This document shows, one piece after another, positions 25,655-35,981 of a stretch of 64,000 nucleotides of DNA. The stretch is from assembly GCF_040436345.1 (NCBI RefSeq), contig NC_133227.1:17985501-18049500 (forward strand). The letters run 5' to 3'. Numbering within the stretch: the first letter of the stretch is position 1; every line of letters starts with the position of its first letter. This DNA is from Pagrus major (lineage: Eukaryota > Chordata > Actinopteri > Spariformes > Sparidae). Under the pieces are notes generated by a model. That model was given only the letters and a program-made list of their open reading frames with translations. It was not told where the DNA came from and did not search any database. The position numbers and the translations under genes are program-made.

Positions 25655-26660
25655 TGTCACGAGCGTGTGTGGCGATAAAACTATAAAAACTAAATAAGGT
25701 CTCTACTGGGCAGCCACTGGTCACAAGCAACAACAAGGCAGGGGTTGGCCAAAGTTTGACCCAATTTATTTAGAAAAATAAACACAGAACAAGCTAAAAT
25801 ACTATAAAACAATGGCGGCAAATGCTCTAAAAGGATTATAAAAGAAATAATAAAAGAAGAGTCTACTAGGTGACGATGGGTGGGGGAGGCGGGTCGACAA
25901 GACGGGGTCCAAGTAACAGTCCAGCTTGTAAAGTCCAAAATCAGTCCCTTGCCACCTTTGCGCTCTTCCTCCTCTCCAGCTGCAGCCACGCTGTTGCGGC
26001 CGTGACACCTCCAGCTGATGTATAGAAAACAACCAGTCAATCTTCGGGTTTCATTGAGAGGAAAACCAAACAAAAGCAATATACAAAGCATGCAAATAAA
26101 ATCCAAACAAATGATTTCAAACAAAATTAGGGGGTTTCTCTCGTCTCTCGCCTTCCTCTATATCGATCCCTATTAATATTACCACAACGGAGTGAAATGA
26201 AAGTGGTACTTAGCTTGGAGGAGGGGCGAAGCCTGCCTCAACCCCTCCACACTTCCCGCGATGCGTCTCCCTTGGTCCTTTCCCCAGCTGCCGTCTCTGG
26301 CTGCGATCTCTCGCTGGGTCTGTAGCGGAAGGTGTATCGATCAGATCCTTTCCTCGTCCGGCCGTAGGCTGAACCCGACTCTCTCTCTCTCTCGCCACCC
26401 TGGTCACATCCGTGTCTTCGTGCCGCAGCGTCTTGCACCGTCTGCCTGGCTGCCGTCCTCCCTCTGTTCTTCTTCACCCGGCTTTTCTACCTGTGGGGAC
26501 CCCACCTGACAACCCCCACCACCAATCATAAGTCTCCAGCCTCCCGTCTCCTTCCGGGGCAGCATTACCCCGCGTCAGCCCGCAGCATTACCCTGTGAAC
26601 ATAATTTAAAAAGACAGCGCCGCCACTGGTCCCACCACTTGAAATAGTCACCCCGTGACA
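25655..26660 (-). repeat. 5' LTR of the Ty3 element
   Basis: About 1006 bp. Minus strand begins TGTCACGGGGTGACT and ends CACGCTCGTGACA, a TGTCA...TGACA inverted terminus. Immediately downstream (minus strand) is aatttggcgttgttggcag, the expected site of the tRNA primer-binding sequence, then the gag start at 25600. Open frames inside the LTR have no domain. Confidence 0.8.
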
Positions 26661-26710
26661 CAGTCAATTGCGACTTTCCTTACTGAGGAGTTGGCAACAG
26701 TGGTTACATC

Positions 26711-28185
26711 GTGGGAGTTAAAAGAACCGCTGAGGAGAGTGTGAAGGAGAATGGGGAGACAAGCGAGGTAACGGCCAAGAAGACATTTTTAAATGAAAAA
26801 TGATGCAATTTCCACTTCCTTTGTGTGGGTCCAGTGCAGTTGAACATATAAAATAAGTTGAAGTAGGCTTACTGTAAATTCCTGTAGTTGCAAGGAGATA
26901 TTGATATAGATTTCTAACCATCTAACCTTCATTTTGAACCACTTTGTCTATTCAGACTTAATTTCCTGTTATTTCACGACCTAGTAGATGACCCTTGGAT
27001 AGTTTTACCCCTGTAATCATTCATTGGTATCACATAATTACTGAATAATCAACTCTGGTAACAAGTACTGATTGGGAAATACTATGTGCATGTCTTGTAC
27101 AAGAAAAATATGTTTCTAGGCATTGTACTGTACACATCAACGCTTAAATATAAAAGTGGCTGGTAAAAATGTTGAGTGGCTGGTAGATTTTAGAATTTAC
27201 CAGCCACAATGGCAGGTGGAAAAAAAAGTTAATTTCCATCCCTGACTGAGAGAAAGAGAGGTGATGGAGGGGAGAGAAAGAGAAAGAGAAAGAGAGGTGA
27301 TGGAGGTGAGATAAAGAGATGTGTAATTGTCCATTGTGCCCCTGTGCTGGTCAAAACAAACAAAAACAGCCAAACCTTATCATATGTGTTTAAGTCAAAC
27401 ATAATGTGTCAAATCCATGGTTCATTGTTGGCAAAATTATCATGATGGCCTTTATATAACACCACTATATGGTTCAGTCTTGCGTATATAGACTAATTTG
27501 CTATTCTATAAATGAGTTGAATATAATAATCTGTGTAGGTTTTCTTTAGGCCTAATAGGCTGTATTGTAATACGCTATAATGTATGAAATATATTCATCT
27601 CAATTTATCAATTAGTTTTCACAAAATTCCCCAGAAGTCATCATTTAAGGGGGAATTTTTCCCCCGGACCCCTAAAGCATGGAGGGGCCCAACATTTCTC
27701 GTAATCTCTACTACATAGCAAATTTGAATTTTGGACCTCGATATTTCTAAAATCCTGTGTACGGCCCTGTCTTTTCTACATTATGGTATACTTGTTTGGT
27801 AACCTCCCCATCTATTAAAATATTTAAAAGGGCCAGAGTCTATCATTTAGTGGCATCAAGTGGTGAGATTGCAGATTGCAACTGAATACCCCTCTCCTCA
27901 CACTCAACAAACGTGAAAGGCCCTCTTTCGAGCCAGTGTTTGTTCTAGTCTACTGTAGAATCATGGTGGGAGAGGACCTGTTCTCTCTGTAGATATAAAA
28001 GGATCATCCTGAGGTAATGTAAACATAATTCTTTGTTTCAGGTGATTATGCATTAATATAAACATAATTGTGGATATTATATTACACTCCTACACAATCC
28101 TATAATATGAACAATTCAGCAGGCCATTAGGATTTTATCCTACAACATCAAACCAACAATGCACTGAAATGTTTTTATGGATTTT
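26711..28185. other. Non-coding sequence with one short repeat
   Basis: Mostly unique-looking. About 27150-27245 (agtggctggtagattttag ... ccagccacaatggc) matches the words of a common short teleost repeat, with an inverted ggctggta/taccagcc pair. GA-rich runs lie near 27245-27320. No coding signal. Confidence 0.45.
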
Positions 28186-28920
28186 CATTTCAAAGTAAGG
28201 AAATTTGTGTTTAGTAGATTATTTCTTTGTTGTAACAATGCTTCTTAGCAATAAATCTTATGCCGTTGGAAAGCCTGTTTGCTTCCGTTTTAAATGGTCT
28301 CACATTTGTAAGGAACTTACATTTGTGGGATGAGCAGCAGAGCTGAGTATGTGGGTTGCGCCAGAGCCGTTTCTTGCTATATGCGGACTATGGGGGTGCA
28401 TAGGGCCCCCTCAAATTGCAAGTCCGGTCTCAATATCTGAGGAGTGAGCCGTGCTTTTCCAGTGCATGGTACCAGCTTGACTCGTCTCGACTCGCCTTTT
28501 TTGGTTTTTCACCGGGAAAACTGCTTAGGTTCCAAGCGAGCCATGGCGATACGCACGCCCGCTGATTGGTCAGAGAAAATCATCATCCAGTGAGAGCGTC
28601 ACGGCCGGCGTCTCTACTACACCGCGTTGCTATGACGTGGAGGGGGTAGCTTTAATGCTGTAACATTACTTTAGAATTATTTTTATGATTAATTTATCAA
28701 TTTTAGTGTGTCCTCAGTTTATAGGTCTCTAATGTGAAGCTGTGCAATACATATTAGGCTTATTGTGGATTATTATGGACTATCTTTCTTTACCACATTT
28801 ATTAGAATATTTATTGTGACAATATAATTTGAACAAATGTGCCTACATTCCTACAGTTTAGTTATGTTTTTGATGTATTACTTCGTTTTATTCAAAAGAA
28901 TCATAATAACACAAATATAT

Positions 28921-28970
28921 ACTAATGGTCATATATAGTATAGTAAACTATACTATATATGACCATTAGT
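28921..28970. repeat. Perfect 24-bp-arm palindrome
   Basis: Arms 28921-28944 and 28947-28970 are exact reverse complements separated by AA. It can form a 24-bp stem. It lies inside the hAT element and does not coincide with its termini. Confidence 0.9.
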
Positions 28971-29269
28971 TCTGCCCACAGAATATAGGTTAAGACCATA
29001 TCATCAGTTAGGCACAAGTAGTCCACTTTGTAATACCCTGCGAAATATACACAAAAAGTACAATGTGTCGAAAACTGCTTAAAAGTGACAACTTTGAAAT
29101 TGGGTGCATGCTTTAAAGGGACACCGTACTGTATATTACAATGTTTAATATAAAACAGATTATGAATTTCTGCATTAGTGTAACATAGCTCAATTATATA
29201 GTATGAATATTTGCTTAGGACCTATTTTGCTTGGTAACCTAAGGAGTTTTGTCTTCGCAGGAGCAATTC

Positions 29270-29545
29270 TGAAATATTTTGGAGCCGTGGACCAGGAAGC
29301 AGCACGGCCGCCTTCCGCACCACCTGACCAGTAAGCAGCAGAGCCATCTTCACCACCACCAGACCAGGAAGCAGCATGGCCATCTTCTTCTCCTGCAGGC
29401 TTACAAGATCAGCTGCCAGTTTTTGGTCAACCAATTGATCCAGCTGACTGGCCATCAGTTCTCTCAGATTAGTCCAGGGCAGATTTAGTAGGTAGAGGAC
29501 CATTTCAGGTTAGCCCAAATTTCACATTTCCCATTTTTTACAATT
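29270..29545 (+). pseudogene. hAT transposase N-terminal fragment (TTF/ZMYM type)
   Basis: Plus-strand reading with stops: repeated DQEAA..PSS units (three about 27-bp-related repeats), then GQPIDPADWPSVLSD, LVGRGPFQV and SPNFTFP. The order DPADWP...LV.RGP.QV...FTFP is the conserved segment just before the TTF zinc finger of ZMYM/hAT-like transposases. At least two stop codons interrupt it; the zinc finger and catalytic domain are absent. Confidence 0.6.
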
Positions 29546-30129
29546 TAAAATAAAAAATTTTGAGGAACACTGCATCAGTTTCATTTATTGACATATAGAA
29601 GATCCCCATTGTTTACTTTGTATTAACATTTTCTATCAGTTCAACTTGCTTGGGTGGGTCCACTTAAGATGTTTGAATTTGAGAGAGGTTTTCACGACTC
29701 TGGCCTGTTTTCCTCTTAAAATGTAATACATTGTTGCATCTTTGTGGATCACCTAAAAGGGTTAGGAATCTATCCATTGTAGTTTGACAAAATAGGGCCC
29801 CCAAACAGCATCTTGCATAGGGCCGCCAAAAAGACAGAAATGGCCCTGGGTTGCGCCCATGAAAAATTTGCCAAATCTTCCCTGCCAAACAGCTTATTCT
29901 GCTATTGACTCTTGTTTGGTGTTGTTTGGTGGATGGGATTATTTAAGTCTGAAGAAACAAGACATATTTGCAATTTAACAATTTATCATATATTTATATT
30001 TAACAAACAGGAGCCTCAGTAGTGTGTGGAAGAACCATACACAGCTACAACAGCCTGGCACCTCCTCCTCATGCTGGTCACCAGCCTGGAAATAATCTAC
30101 CAAACAAAAATGTCCTTACTTTTTGTTCA

Positions 30130-31980
30130 ATGTTTATGGTGGCTGATCAGGCCATTTAGAGATACAGGGGAATGACCTATGACCTAAACATCTAAACAAC
30201 TACTAAAATAAACACAACAAGTGTCAGTAGTGCTATCTTAAAAAATAGCAAAATTGACAGTTAGTTATATAAGTGTGTATTTATGTGTAAATGCCAAAAA
30301 ATAGGAGCAACCCAAATTAGTGAAAAAAACTAAAAAAGAATTAAACCAACAGTGTGTTTGTTTCAATGTGGGGCTGGCTTTCTTGACATGAAAAGTTTAA
30401 GAACAATATTACCAAAGCAAAAAAGTGCAATTTGTTGAATTTTTTTGTGAAGTCACAATAAAAGCTAATTTATATTGAAAAATATTCTATGCTATGACGG
30501 GGAACAACGCACTGCCACCCAAAATAATCGTTAGCAATATAATCATCATCATAAAGTAATTTCAGGTTTTACTGCGGTTGTGCGTTTTTCTTAATGCTCG
30601 GTCCACATTGCCTGCTTGAACAGTGTGTGACGGCTGCTTTGCTGAACAACTGTGGCCCACAGGCATGTGTTTGTCCACACAGACAGCATTGCTACATGGA
30701 GTTTGCCTTTCATTAATTATCAATAAAGATGATGACATGATTTTCCTTTTCCCTCATCGAGACACTGATACTACCCTTCACCTGTTTACCTGTATATTTT
30801 GCTTAACATATTACCCATTATACACTTGAAATGCTGGTATGACATTGATACCACTGTCCGCGGATTATTTTCAGGTCTAATTTTGCTGAGAACTCCACAC
30901 GTGATGTGGAAAAAATAGCTGAGATTCCAAATCTTTAGATGATGCACGATTGCAGCCTTGGGAGCTCTGCTCAAGTGGGCCGTGTGGCTGCTCCAACCTG
31001 TTTACATGGGGGCAAAAATGAAAAGCAAGAGGTTCTGGACCATGCATGCAGGCAATTTGGACCGGTGTTGCCACACCCTAGCTGTCGAAGATGGTGGAGG
31101 TGCTCATGCATGCGTTATTCAAATTGAGCAGTTACTTAGATTGGGTCCAGGTTACGTATCTGAATTATAACCGGTTAAAAAAAAACAACCAAATGTTTAT
31201 ATACAATAGGAACAAAGTAGATGGTTCTGACCGTGGAACCTGGAGGAACAAGATCACACAAAACACAAACACCCACAGCACTACAGCCGTAACAGTCACT
31301 GTAATAGAGCATTACTGGCAGAAATGGTAAGGACCCAAAAGCAATAACTGACCTGCTCAATTTGATGTGTCATTTAATGCACTACAGGCATCAGATTTGA
31401 AATGTGAACACAACAGAACCAGCAGGTATCTATACGACATGTAGTACTCTCGCAACCTCTGTCTCCTCTCCGCCTGTCTCTTGCAGTCATGACAGAACAT
31501 TACTTTCATCTCAGTATTACTGAACTGGGATACATTTTTCACAATTGCTGAATTTGGTAATTACTGATGAGAGATTTCACTGCAGCTGTGATCTCTCTCC
31601 CTCTCTCTCTCTCCCTCTTTCAGTTCAATTAAATTTACACTCTGTGTTAAATGTAAATAAAACAGTATGTGATAATTTGCTTACTGTTTTTGGCACATAC
31701 TAAATTGAAAACAGTACAAAGATAATACATCTAATGTTAAACCTCATCAACTTTATTGATTTTTGTAAAGATAGTCTTAATCTGAATTTGATGTTTTGTA
31801 ATTTTTACATGTATTGTTTTCTTTATGTGTTGTTATCAGGGTGACATTGCTAAAGAGATCTTACTCTCAATGGCCTTCCCTGTTAAAATAAAGGGAATGA
31901 GGATGACAACTGTTCACACTCATAAGGAGCAGGTCGTTGCCCCTGTCCCAACTTGTTTAAAACGTGCTTCTTTGTTTGTC
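30130..31980. other. Non-coding sequence
   Basis: No coding signal supported. About 30950-31170 (gctcaagtgggccgtgtgg ... ggttacgtatctgaatta) has the look of a dispersed repeat but I cannot assign it. A CT-rich run lies at 31593-31620. Confidence 0.4.
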
Positions 31981-31984
31981 TCTA

Positions 31985-32090
31985 TGTGCCAACTTACAAC
32001 TTGTCCAGGATGTACCCTGCCGTTCACCCAATGTCAGCTGGGATCAGCTCCAGCCCCCTGTGACCCTCTAAGGATAACCTCTCATCTGGG
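31985..32090 (+). repeat. Teleost high-copy repeat fragment
   Basis: Contains tccaggatgtaccctgcc and gtcagctgggatcagctcca, a string found very often in fish non-coding DNA. It overlaps an open frame at 31825-32202 that I do not regard as a gene. Confidence 0.6.
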
Positions 32091-32882
32091 GAAAATGTTA
32101 TGTGAGATTTCTGTCAATGTTATCATTTACCGAAAAGACATCATCCTTTCAGTATATACAGTTCTGCTGTCCATGGTCATCTATCCAGAGTTAAACTGGT
32201 AAAACTCAAGTAACTGGACAACGAGCGTGAAATTAGATAGGAGTCACTTAAAGGGCCAGTTTTTGTCTGGGACAAAGTAAGGTGGAGCTACCTATTTACC
32301 ATATCATTTCCATGCTGCAGCACACAGGCTGGTGCTTTGCATACAGTTAGAGCTCCAGAAGGCAACAACAAAGAGATTTGTTGTTGAAAAGTGCATTTAA
32401 TTATACTCTGTCTGAAGACATTTATACCTACACATATGACAATTATGAATATTATGAATCATGTCACTTAATAGTTGTTGTACATGCCTATCAAAATTCT
32501 GTTTCAACATATGCAACATATAAAAGATACACTATATATCTTCGTCTTTATCAACCAATGGAATAACAGAGTATTACATAAACTTTACATTTAAAACAAA
32601 TGTTGAAGTGGAAGTGATTTTATGAAATCTCAAATAGCAAACTCCTCTTTGAACAGCAAAGAGGAGTTCTACACTGTGCTTCTTTTTTATTATTTACCAA
32701 TTTGAATATTGCAGCAACACATTGTTTCTACTGTTACTATCCCACTGACTGATAACTTGGAAGAGTTAAGTGTGCGTCTGTTCAATTCAAACATTAAAGA
32801 GTTTGTTAACTTTCCTGTACCCTCTCAGTGGGTCCAATGTAGCATTAAGGCAGGGCTGAAGTGTATTTATACTACTGTGCAT
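32091..32882. other. Non-coding sequence
   Basis: AT-rich and unremarkable. A short hairpin ctcctctttgaacagcaaagaggag sits at about 32642-32666. Confidence 0.4.
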
Positions 32883-33295
32883 GTTGATGAAGGTTCTCAG
32901 TCATCCAGGTCATGGTAATTCTAAGTGCTGTATCATAGACAATTGAACGTATTTTTAGTTTCTTGAAGACGTTTCACCTCTCATCCAAGAGGCTTCTTCA
33001 GTACTAACTAACTGGAGGGGAGTTGCAGGCTTTTAAACTCTGTGTGAGAGTGTCCTTACAGAGTCATTACTCAGAGTCTGAGTTTCAGAGTCGTTAGGGT
33101 GACCCACAAGTGGCCCTAATGACTCTGAAACTCAGAGCTCACACGTGTCCTTAACAACATTGTAAGTACACTTCCACACAAAGTTTAAAAACCTGCAACT
33201 GTCCTAGTTAGTTAGAACTGAATAAATCTCTTGGATGAGAGGTGAAACATCTTCAAGAAACTGTCTAGTTGCCTACGATACAGCACTTAGAAATA
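32883..33295. repeat. Penelope-associated foldback, copy 2
   Basis: Outer ends match the copy at 5808-6425 (ggtcatggtaattctaagtg and its inverse; gatgagaggtgaaac). Unlike that copy the centre has no coding remnant: it is itself palindromic, tctgagtttcagagtcgtta near 33077 facing taatgactctgaaactcag near 33117. The whole unit can fold into a stem of about 190 bp with mismatches. Confidence 0.7.
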
Positions 33296-34113
33296 CTACA
33301 GTGCAGTTTGCACCTCATTAACCATCCTTATGTTATTGAAGTGACCTCTATTGTTATTTGCATGATGGGGTTAAGACTCATCTGCATTTGTATGCAGAGT
33401 CCAGTGAAATCATATGCACGTAGTTCATTTCTTTCTTAAGCATACAGTGTATTGATAGTGCAGTGACAATTAGACAAGGTTGTGCAGTACTTTTTCTGTT
33501 CAGAGTTGTAGGGGCTGCTTCCTGCCTCAGCATGCACTGGGCGAGGGACAGGGATCAACACAGCAGGATTGAAAGTGCCATCATGTATGTGCAATCACGT
33601 AAAGTCAATTTGACAGCAAGTGCTTGACATCTTCTGTGAGTGTGTGTGGCTTTTGTATGACTTTTTAGAAGCTCTGTAATCCCACCAAACAATTGCAACA
33701 GAAAGAAGCCAGAAAAAAGAGAAAGGCTTGATTTACCTAGCAGTTAAGGCTGTGGCTCCTCTGTGCTTGCTTCTGTTACTCAGACCGTGCCCTCTGTCTG
33801 GAGCTGGGGCTTGGTAGGGGAAAAAATTTGCATACCAAGGGCCACTTGAATGCGGAGCTCCCCGGATTCTTACTACCTGACATGCAAAACCAGTGGGGGA
33901 CCAGTTAAAATGATGCACACGCACAGTCAACACAGGTGTAGTCCAGTCAAAACACAACCCCCCCCCCCCAGCCTACCAGTCTTCTCGGAGAATGAGCTGT
34001 GATTTTCCTGGGATATTGTACTTGCAGGTTGTCGAGGGATGAGGATTGGTTGGGTCAGTTAAAAAAAGACAAGAAAAAGTAAAGGAAGAATAAGTTTGAG
34101 AGAACTCTAAAGG
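33296..34113. other. Upstream region of the ovo-like gene
   Basis: No repeat recognised in most of it. It should contain the promoter or 5' UTR of the gene starting at 34114, but I cannot point to a clear core promoter. A run of 12-13 C lies at about 33957-33969. Confidence 0.4.
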
Positions 34114-34213
34114 ATGCCGAGGTCTTTCCTTGTGAAAAAGAAACGTCGGACATGTAGAGCATGGCAATGGAAAGAGCCAGAACAACTTCAGTGGAAAGAA
34201 GATGTTATAGTAG
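34114..34213 (+). CDS. ovol3: Ovo-like zinc-finger gene, exon 1 (SNAG motif)
   Basis: Starts MPRSFLVKKKRRTCRAWQWK and ends at donor GTAAGC (34214). The first nine or so residues match the SNAG repression motif at the N-terminus of OVOL, GFI1, INSM and SNAI proteins (consensus MPRSFLVKK). In those families it recruits corepressors such as the LSD1/CoREST complex. The exon carries 33 codons plus one base. Linked downstream on the same strand are a compatible exon at 34375 and OVOL-type fingers at 51222. Of SNAG families only OVOL has fingers like those, so I read this as the first coding exon of an ovo-like gene. The symbol is tentative. Confidence 0.75.
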
Positions 34214-34374
34214 GTAAGCATCTTTAAATGTATTTTCAGATGTCTAAAGTAAGCAGTAACATATAAAATTGGTTTATCCTTGTTAAGCTGTATGTAGTTA
34301 TTTATATGTAGTAATTCATTTGACCTTGTTAATAATTATAAAGTACACAGTTGTTTCATTTTATCATTTTATAG

Positions 34375-34592
34375 GGAGTGAAAATGCAAGAAAGCATGAC
34401 AGCCAGCAGCTTGCCAGTTTGCCTCTGCCAGTAGCCAACTTACAATGTGGGACAGCAGCAGGGATTAGAGCGCCCATACCTTTAGTGGGGTCAGGAGGAC
34501 CAGGGGCTGAAACCAGGCCGGACTGGTCAACACTGATGCTCAGGGGTTCCTTCTACCACCCCAGTACACTGGCTCTTGTCAGTAGAGCGAAG
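34375..34592 (+). CDS. ovol3: Ovo-like gene, probable exon 2
   Basis: Acceptor ttttatag and donor GTAAGG bound 218 nt that stay open in the frame set by exon 1 (the split glycine codon is completed by GG). It encodes SENARKHDSQQLASLPLPVA, then VGSGGPGAETRPDWSTL, ending at SRAK. OVOL proteins have a low-conservation region here, so sequence gives no independent proof. It ends in phase 0 whereas the finger exon needs one carried base, so another exon must lie between, or this exon's end differs from my call. Confidence 0.5.
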
Positions 34593-34754
34593 GTAAGGTT
34601 GTTTCTTGTCAAGTATAGTGTCACTCCTATAATATGAACAAATAGCATCAGCCAGTGACTGTTGTTAAAAGGGCTGCTGACAACTAGGGACAGATCAAGT
34701 AACAGACAGCTGTCGGGACAAAATTAACTGGACTGGAAACATGGTGCTTTCTCA

Positions 34755-34875
34755 TAGGGGAATGTTAAGTCTCTGTAAAAGAAAGAGTATGGTCTAGACC
34801 TGCTCCAACTGAAAAGTGTCATGAGATAACTTTTGTTTTGAATTGGCACTATATAAATAAAATTGACTTGACATG
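34755..34875 (+). repeat. 3' tail of a degraded retroposon
   Basis: gtatggtctagacctgctcc through aacttttgttttgaattggc to atataaataaaattgact: the familiar 3' end of a high-copy teleost retroposon, ending in an AT-rich tail. Confidence 0.6.
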
Positions 34876-35187
34876 GTAGCACCAGCTTAGTTTGTGTGTT
34901 ACAGCAACAAAGAAATCAGACAATAAGACAACAGGCAGCGAGAGCACTTCAGTGGAAGCCACAGTATCAAAGGTAATGGAGAGACAGCTACCAATACAGT
35001 TTGTATGTGTACGCCCCTGTGGCTTAAGGAAGGTGACTCATCAGCAATGGCATAAAGGAAGAAAAAGTGGTGGAGCAGGTAGCATCCAGAGGTCTAATAT
35101 TTATTAGTATTTCTCATAAAGTCAATCAAATTAGTCATGTGAAGTCCAGAGACAGGCTATTAAGCAAAATTCAAAGGATAGCAACAA

Positions 35188-35500
35188 CCGGGCGGCTGTG
35201 GTTCAGGAAGTAGAGCAGTCGTCCACCAATCGGAAGGTCAGTGGTTCAATGCCCAACCACTGCAGCATGCACATTTCAAAGTATCCTTGAGCAAGATGCT
35301 GAATCCCAAATTGCTCCTGGTGGCTCTTCCATCAATATGTGTGTTTGTATGAATGGAATCGCTCTCGATTAGCAGGTGGCACCTTGCATGGTAGCCTCTG
35401 CTACCAGTGAATGAATGTGTGAATGCTGAATTGTGTTGTAAAGGGCTTTGAGTGGTCACTTAGACTAGAAGGTGCTATATAAATACAGTCCTTTACCATG
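35188..35500 (+). repeat. tRNA-derived SINE, copy 1
   Basis: The head resembles a tRNA promoter: A-box-like gtggttcaggaagtagagca and B-box-like gtggttcaatgcc. The body carries tccttgagcaagatgctgaa and the 3' end agggctttgagtggtcactt ... gctatataaatacagtc. Same family as 58827-59092. Transcribed by RNA polymerase III when young; mismatches in the boxes suggest this copy is old. Confidence 0.85.
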
Positions 35501-35973
35501 CCACTGAGGAGGAAGCAGAAGGTAGCACTAAATGGCAGAGCCAGAAGGGGGTAAGAGTAAGCAGACATGGAAAGAGTGATAGGCAGAAAGTGAAATGGCC
35601 TAGGACTACTATGAAGGGCAATATGGGCAACTCTTACTTCAGAACTGATAGGTGCAGTGACAGAACTGAAAGGAACAGTTAAGAGGAAGTTCGAGAAGAT
35701 GGGAGATTTAACCTATGAATATTAGGCAAAAGGTAGCTTTAGAAGTAGTAAAGTCATGGCAACACTAGGAAATTGATGGACACTGGAGGAAGGATACAGA
35801 TTGCAAGAGCAAGGGTTTTTAATGTTCTGCAAAATGACCTTAAAGCTGTGGCAGAAAGCCTTAGGTCATATACTGTATAATGTTGGCAAGGCATTATTTA
35901 GTTAAGTAGAAAAGTGAAATGCTAAGGGCTGGCAGGGCAGCACTAGCGACCAATAACAGCACACATGGATGAC
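35501..35973 (+). repeat. Possible LINE linker remnant
   Basis: Purine-rich sequence. A segment near 35680-35740 reads KFEKMGDLTYEY in one frame, resembling the KLEKMGDIIYEYG segment of a fish LINE ORF2. Elsewhere the reading frame is lost. Weak support. Confidence 0.3.
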
Positions 35974-35981
35974 ATGACAAC

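Larger units (their letters stand above)
22325..26660 (-). mobile_element. Ty3-type LTR retrotransposon lacking integrase and 3' LTR
   Basis: Minus-strand order: 5' LTR (25655-26660), gag, CCHC knuckle, protease, reverse transcriptase, RNase H, then an abrupt stop at about 22325 after the PGRDHTNADAL motif that closes RNase H. Integrase and the 3' LTR are absent; the next sequence is the host MITE. Frames are broken between gag and knuckle, within RT and between RT and RNase H. The missing 3' end means the flanking duplication cannot be checked: cagtc follows the LTR at 26661 and has no partner on the left. Confidence 0.88.
22116..26702. mobile_element. hAT-type MITE split by a Ty3 element
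   Basis: Outer ends CAGCGTTGCCAAC (22116) and, inverted, CACTGTTGCCAAC (26702), flanked by the perfect 8-bp duplication gttacatc at 22108-22115 and 26703-26710. The MITE itself is 22116 to about 22325 plus 26661-26702, roughly 250 bp, with repeated gcgactttttc-type words. The sequence between is the Ty3 element described separately. The 8-bp duplication and CAG...CTG-like ends are the hAT signature. Confidence 0.8.
28362..29848 (+). mobile_element. hAT element, defective, 8-bp target duplication
   Basis: 1487 bp with ends CAGAGCCGTTTCTTGC and, inverted, CAGGGCCATTTCTGTC. It is flanked by ggttgcgc at 28354-28361 and 29849-29856. The uninterrupted sequence gtgggttgcgcccatg is found (inverted) at about 41170-41187, confirming the insertion point. 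Plus-strand sequence about 29270-29545 encodes a broken N-terminus of a TTF/ZMYM-type hAT transposase (see separate entry). It also contains a perfect palindrome at 28921-28970 and, near 28440-28640, a GC-rich segment resembling another teleost repeat. Confidence 0.85.
28190..30125. mobile_element. Inverted-repeat DNA element carrying a nested hAT
   Basis: The left end aagtaaggaaatttgtgttt (about 28193) is the near reverse complement of the right end around 30089-30125 (aaataatctaccaaacaaaa ... cttactttttg). The left part (28210-28361) and the piece after the hAT (29857-29945) are homologous to the reverse complement of about 41050-41340. I infer an old DNA transposon of unassigned family, of which another fragment lies at 40583-41355. 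The stretch near 29993-30085 (gcctcagtagtgtgtggaag ... ctggtcaccagcctgg) also matches a high-copy fish repeat. Confidence 0.5.

Noticed and set aside
31825..32202. 125-codon plus-strand open frame
   Set aside because: Overlaps a high-copy teleost repeat (tccaggatgtaccctgcc) and has no recognisable domain.
34905..34972. Possible additional ovo-like exon with acceptor ttacag and donor GTAATG
   Set aside because: Its length does not supply the phase needed for the finger exon, and the reading (TKKSDNKTTGSESTSVEA) has no family resemblance. Left as a note only.
35188..35260. Functional tRNA gene
   Set aside because: A- and B-box-like sequences are present, but no cloverleaf is supported and the body continues into a SINE. 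The same applies at 58827-58900.
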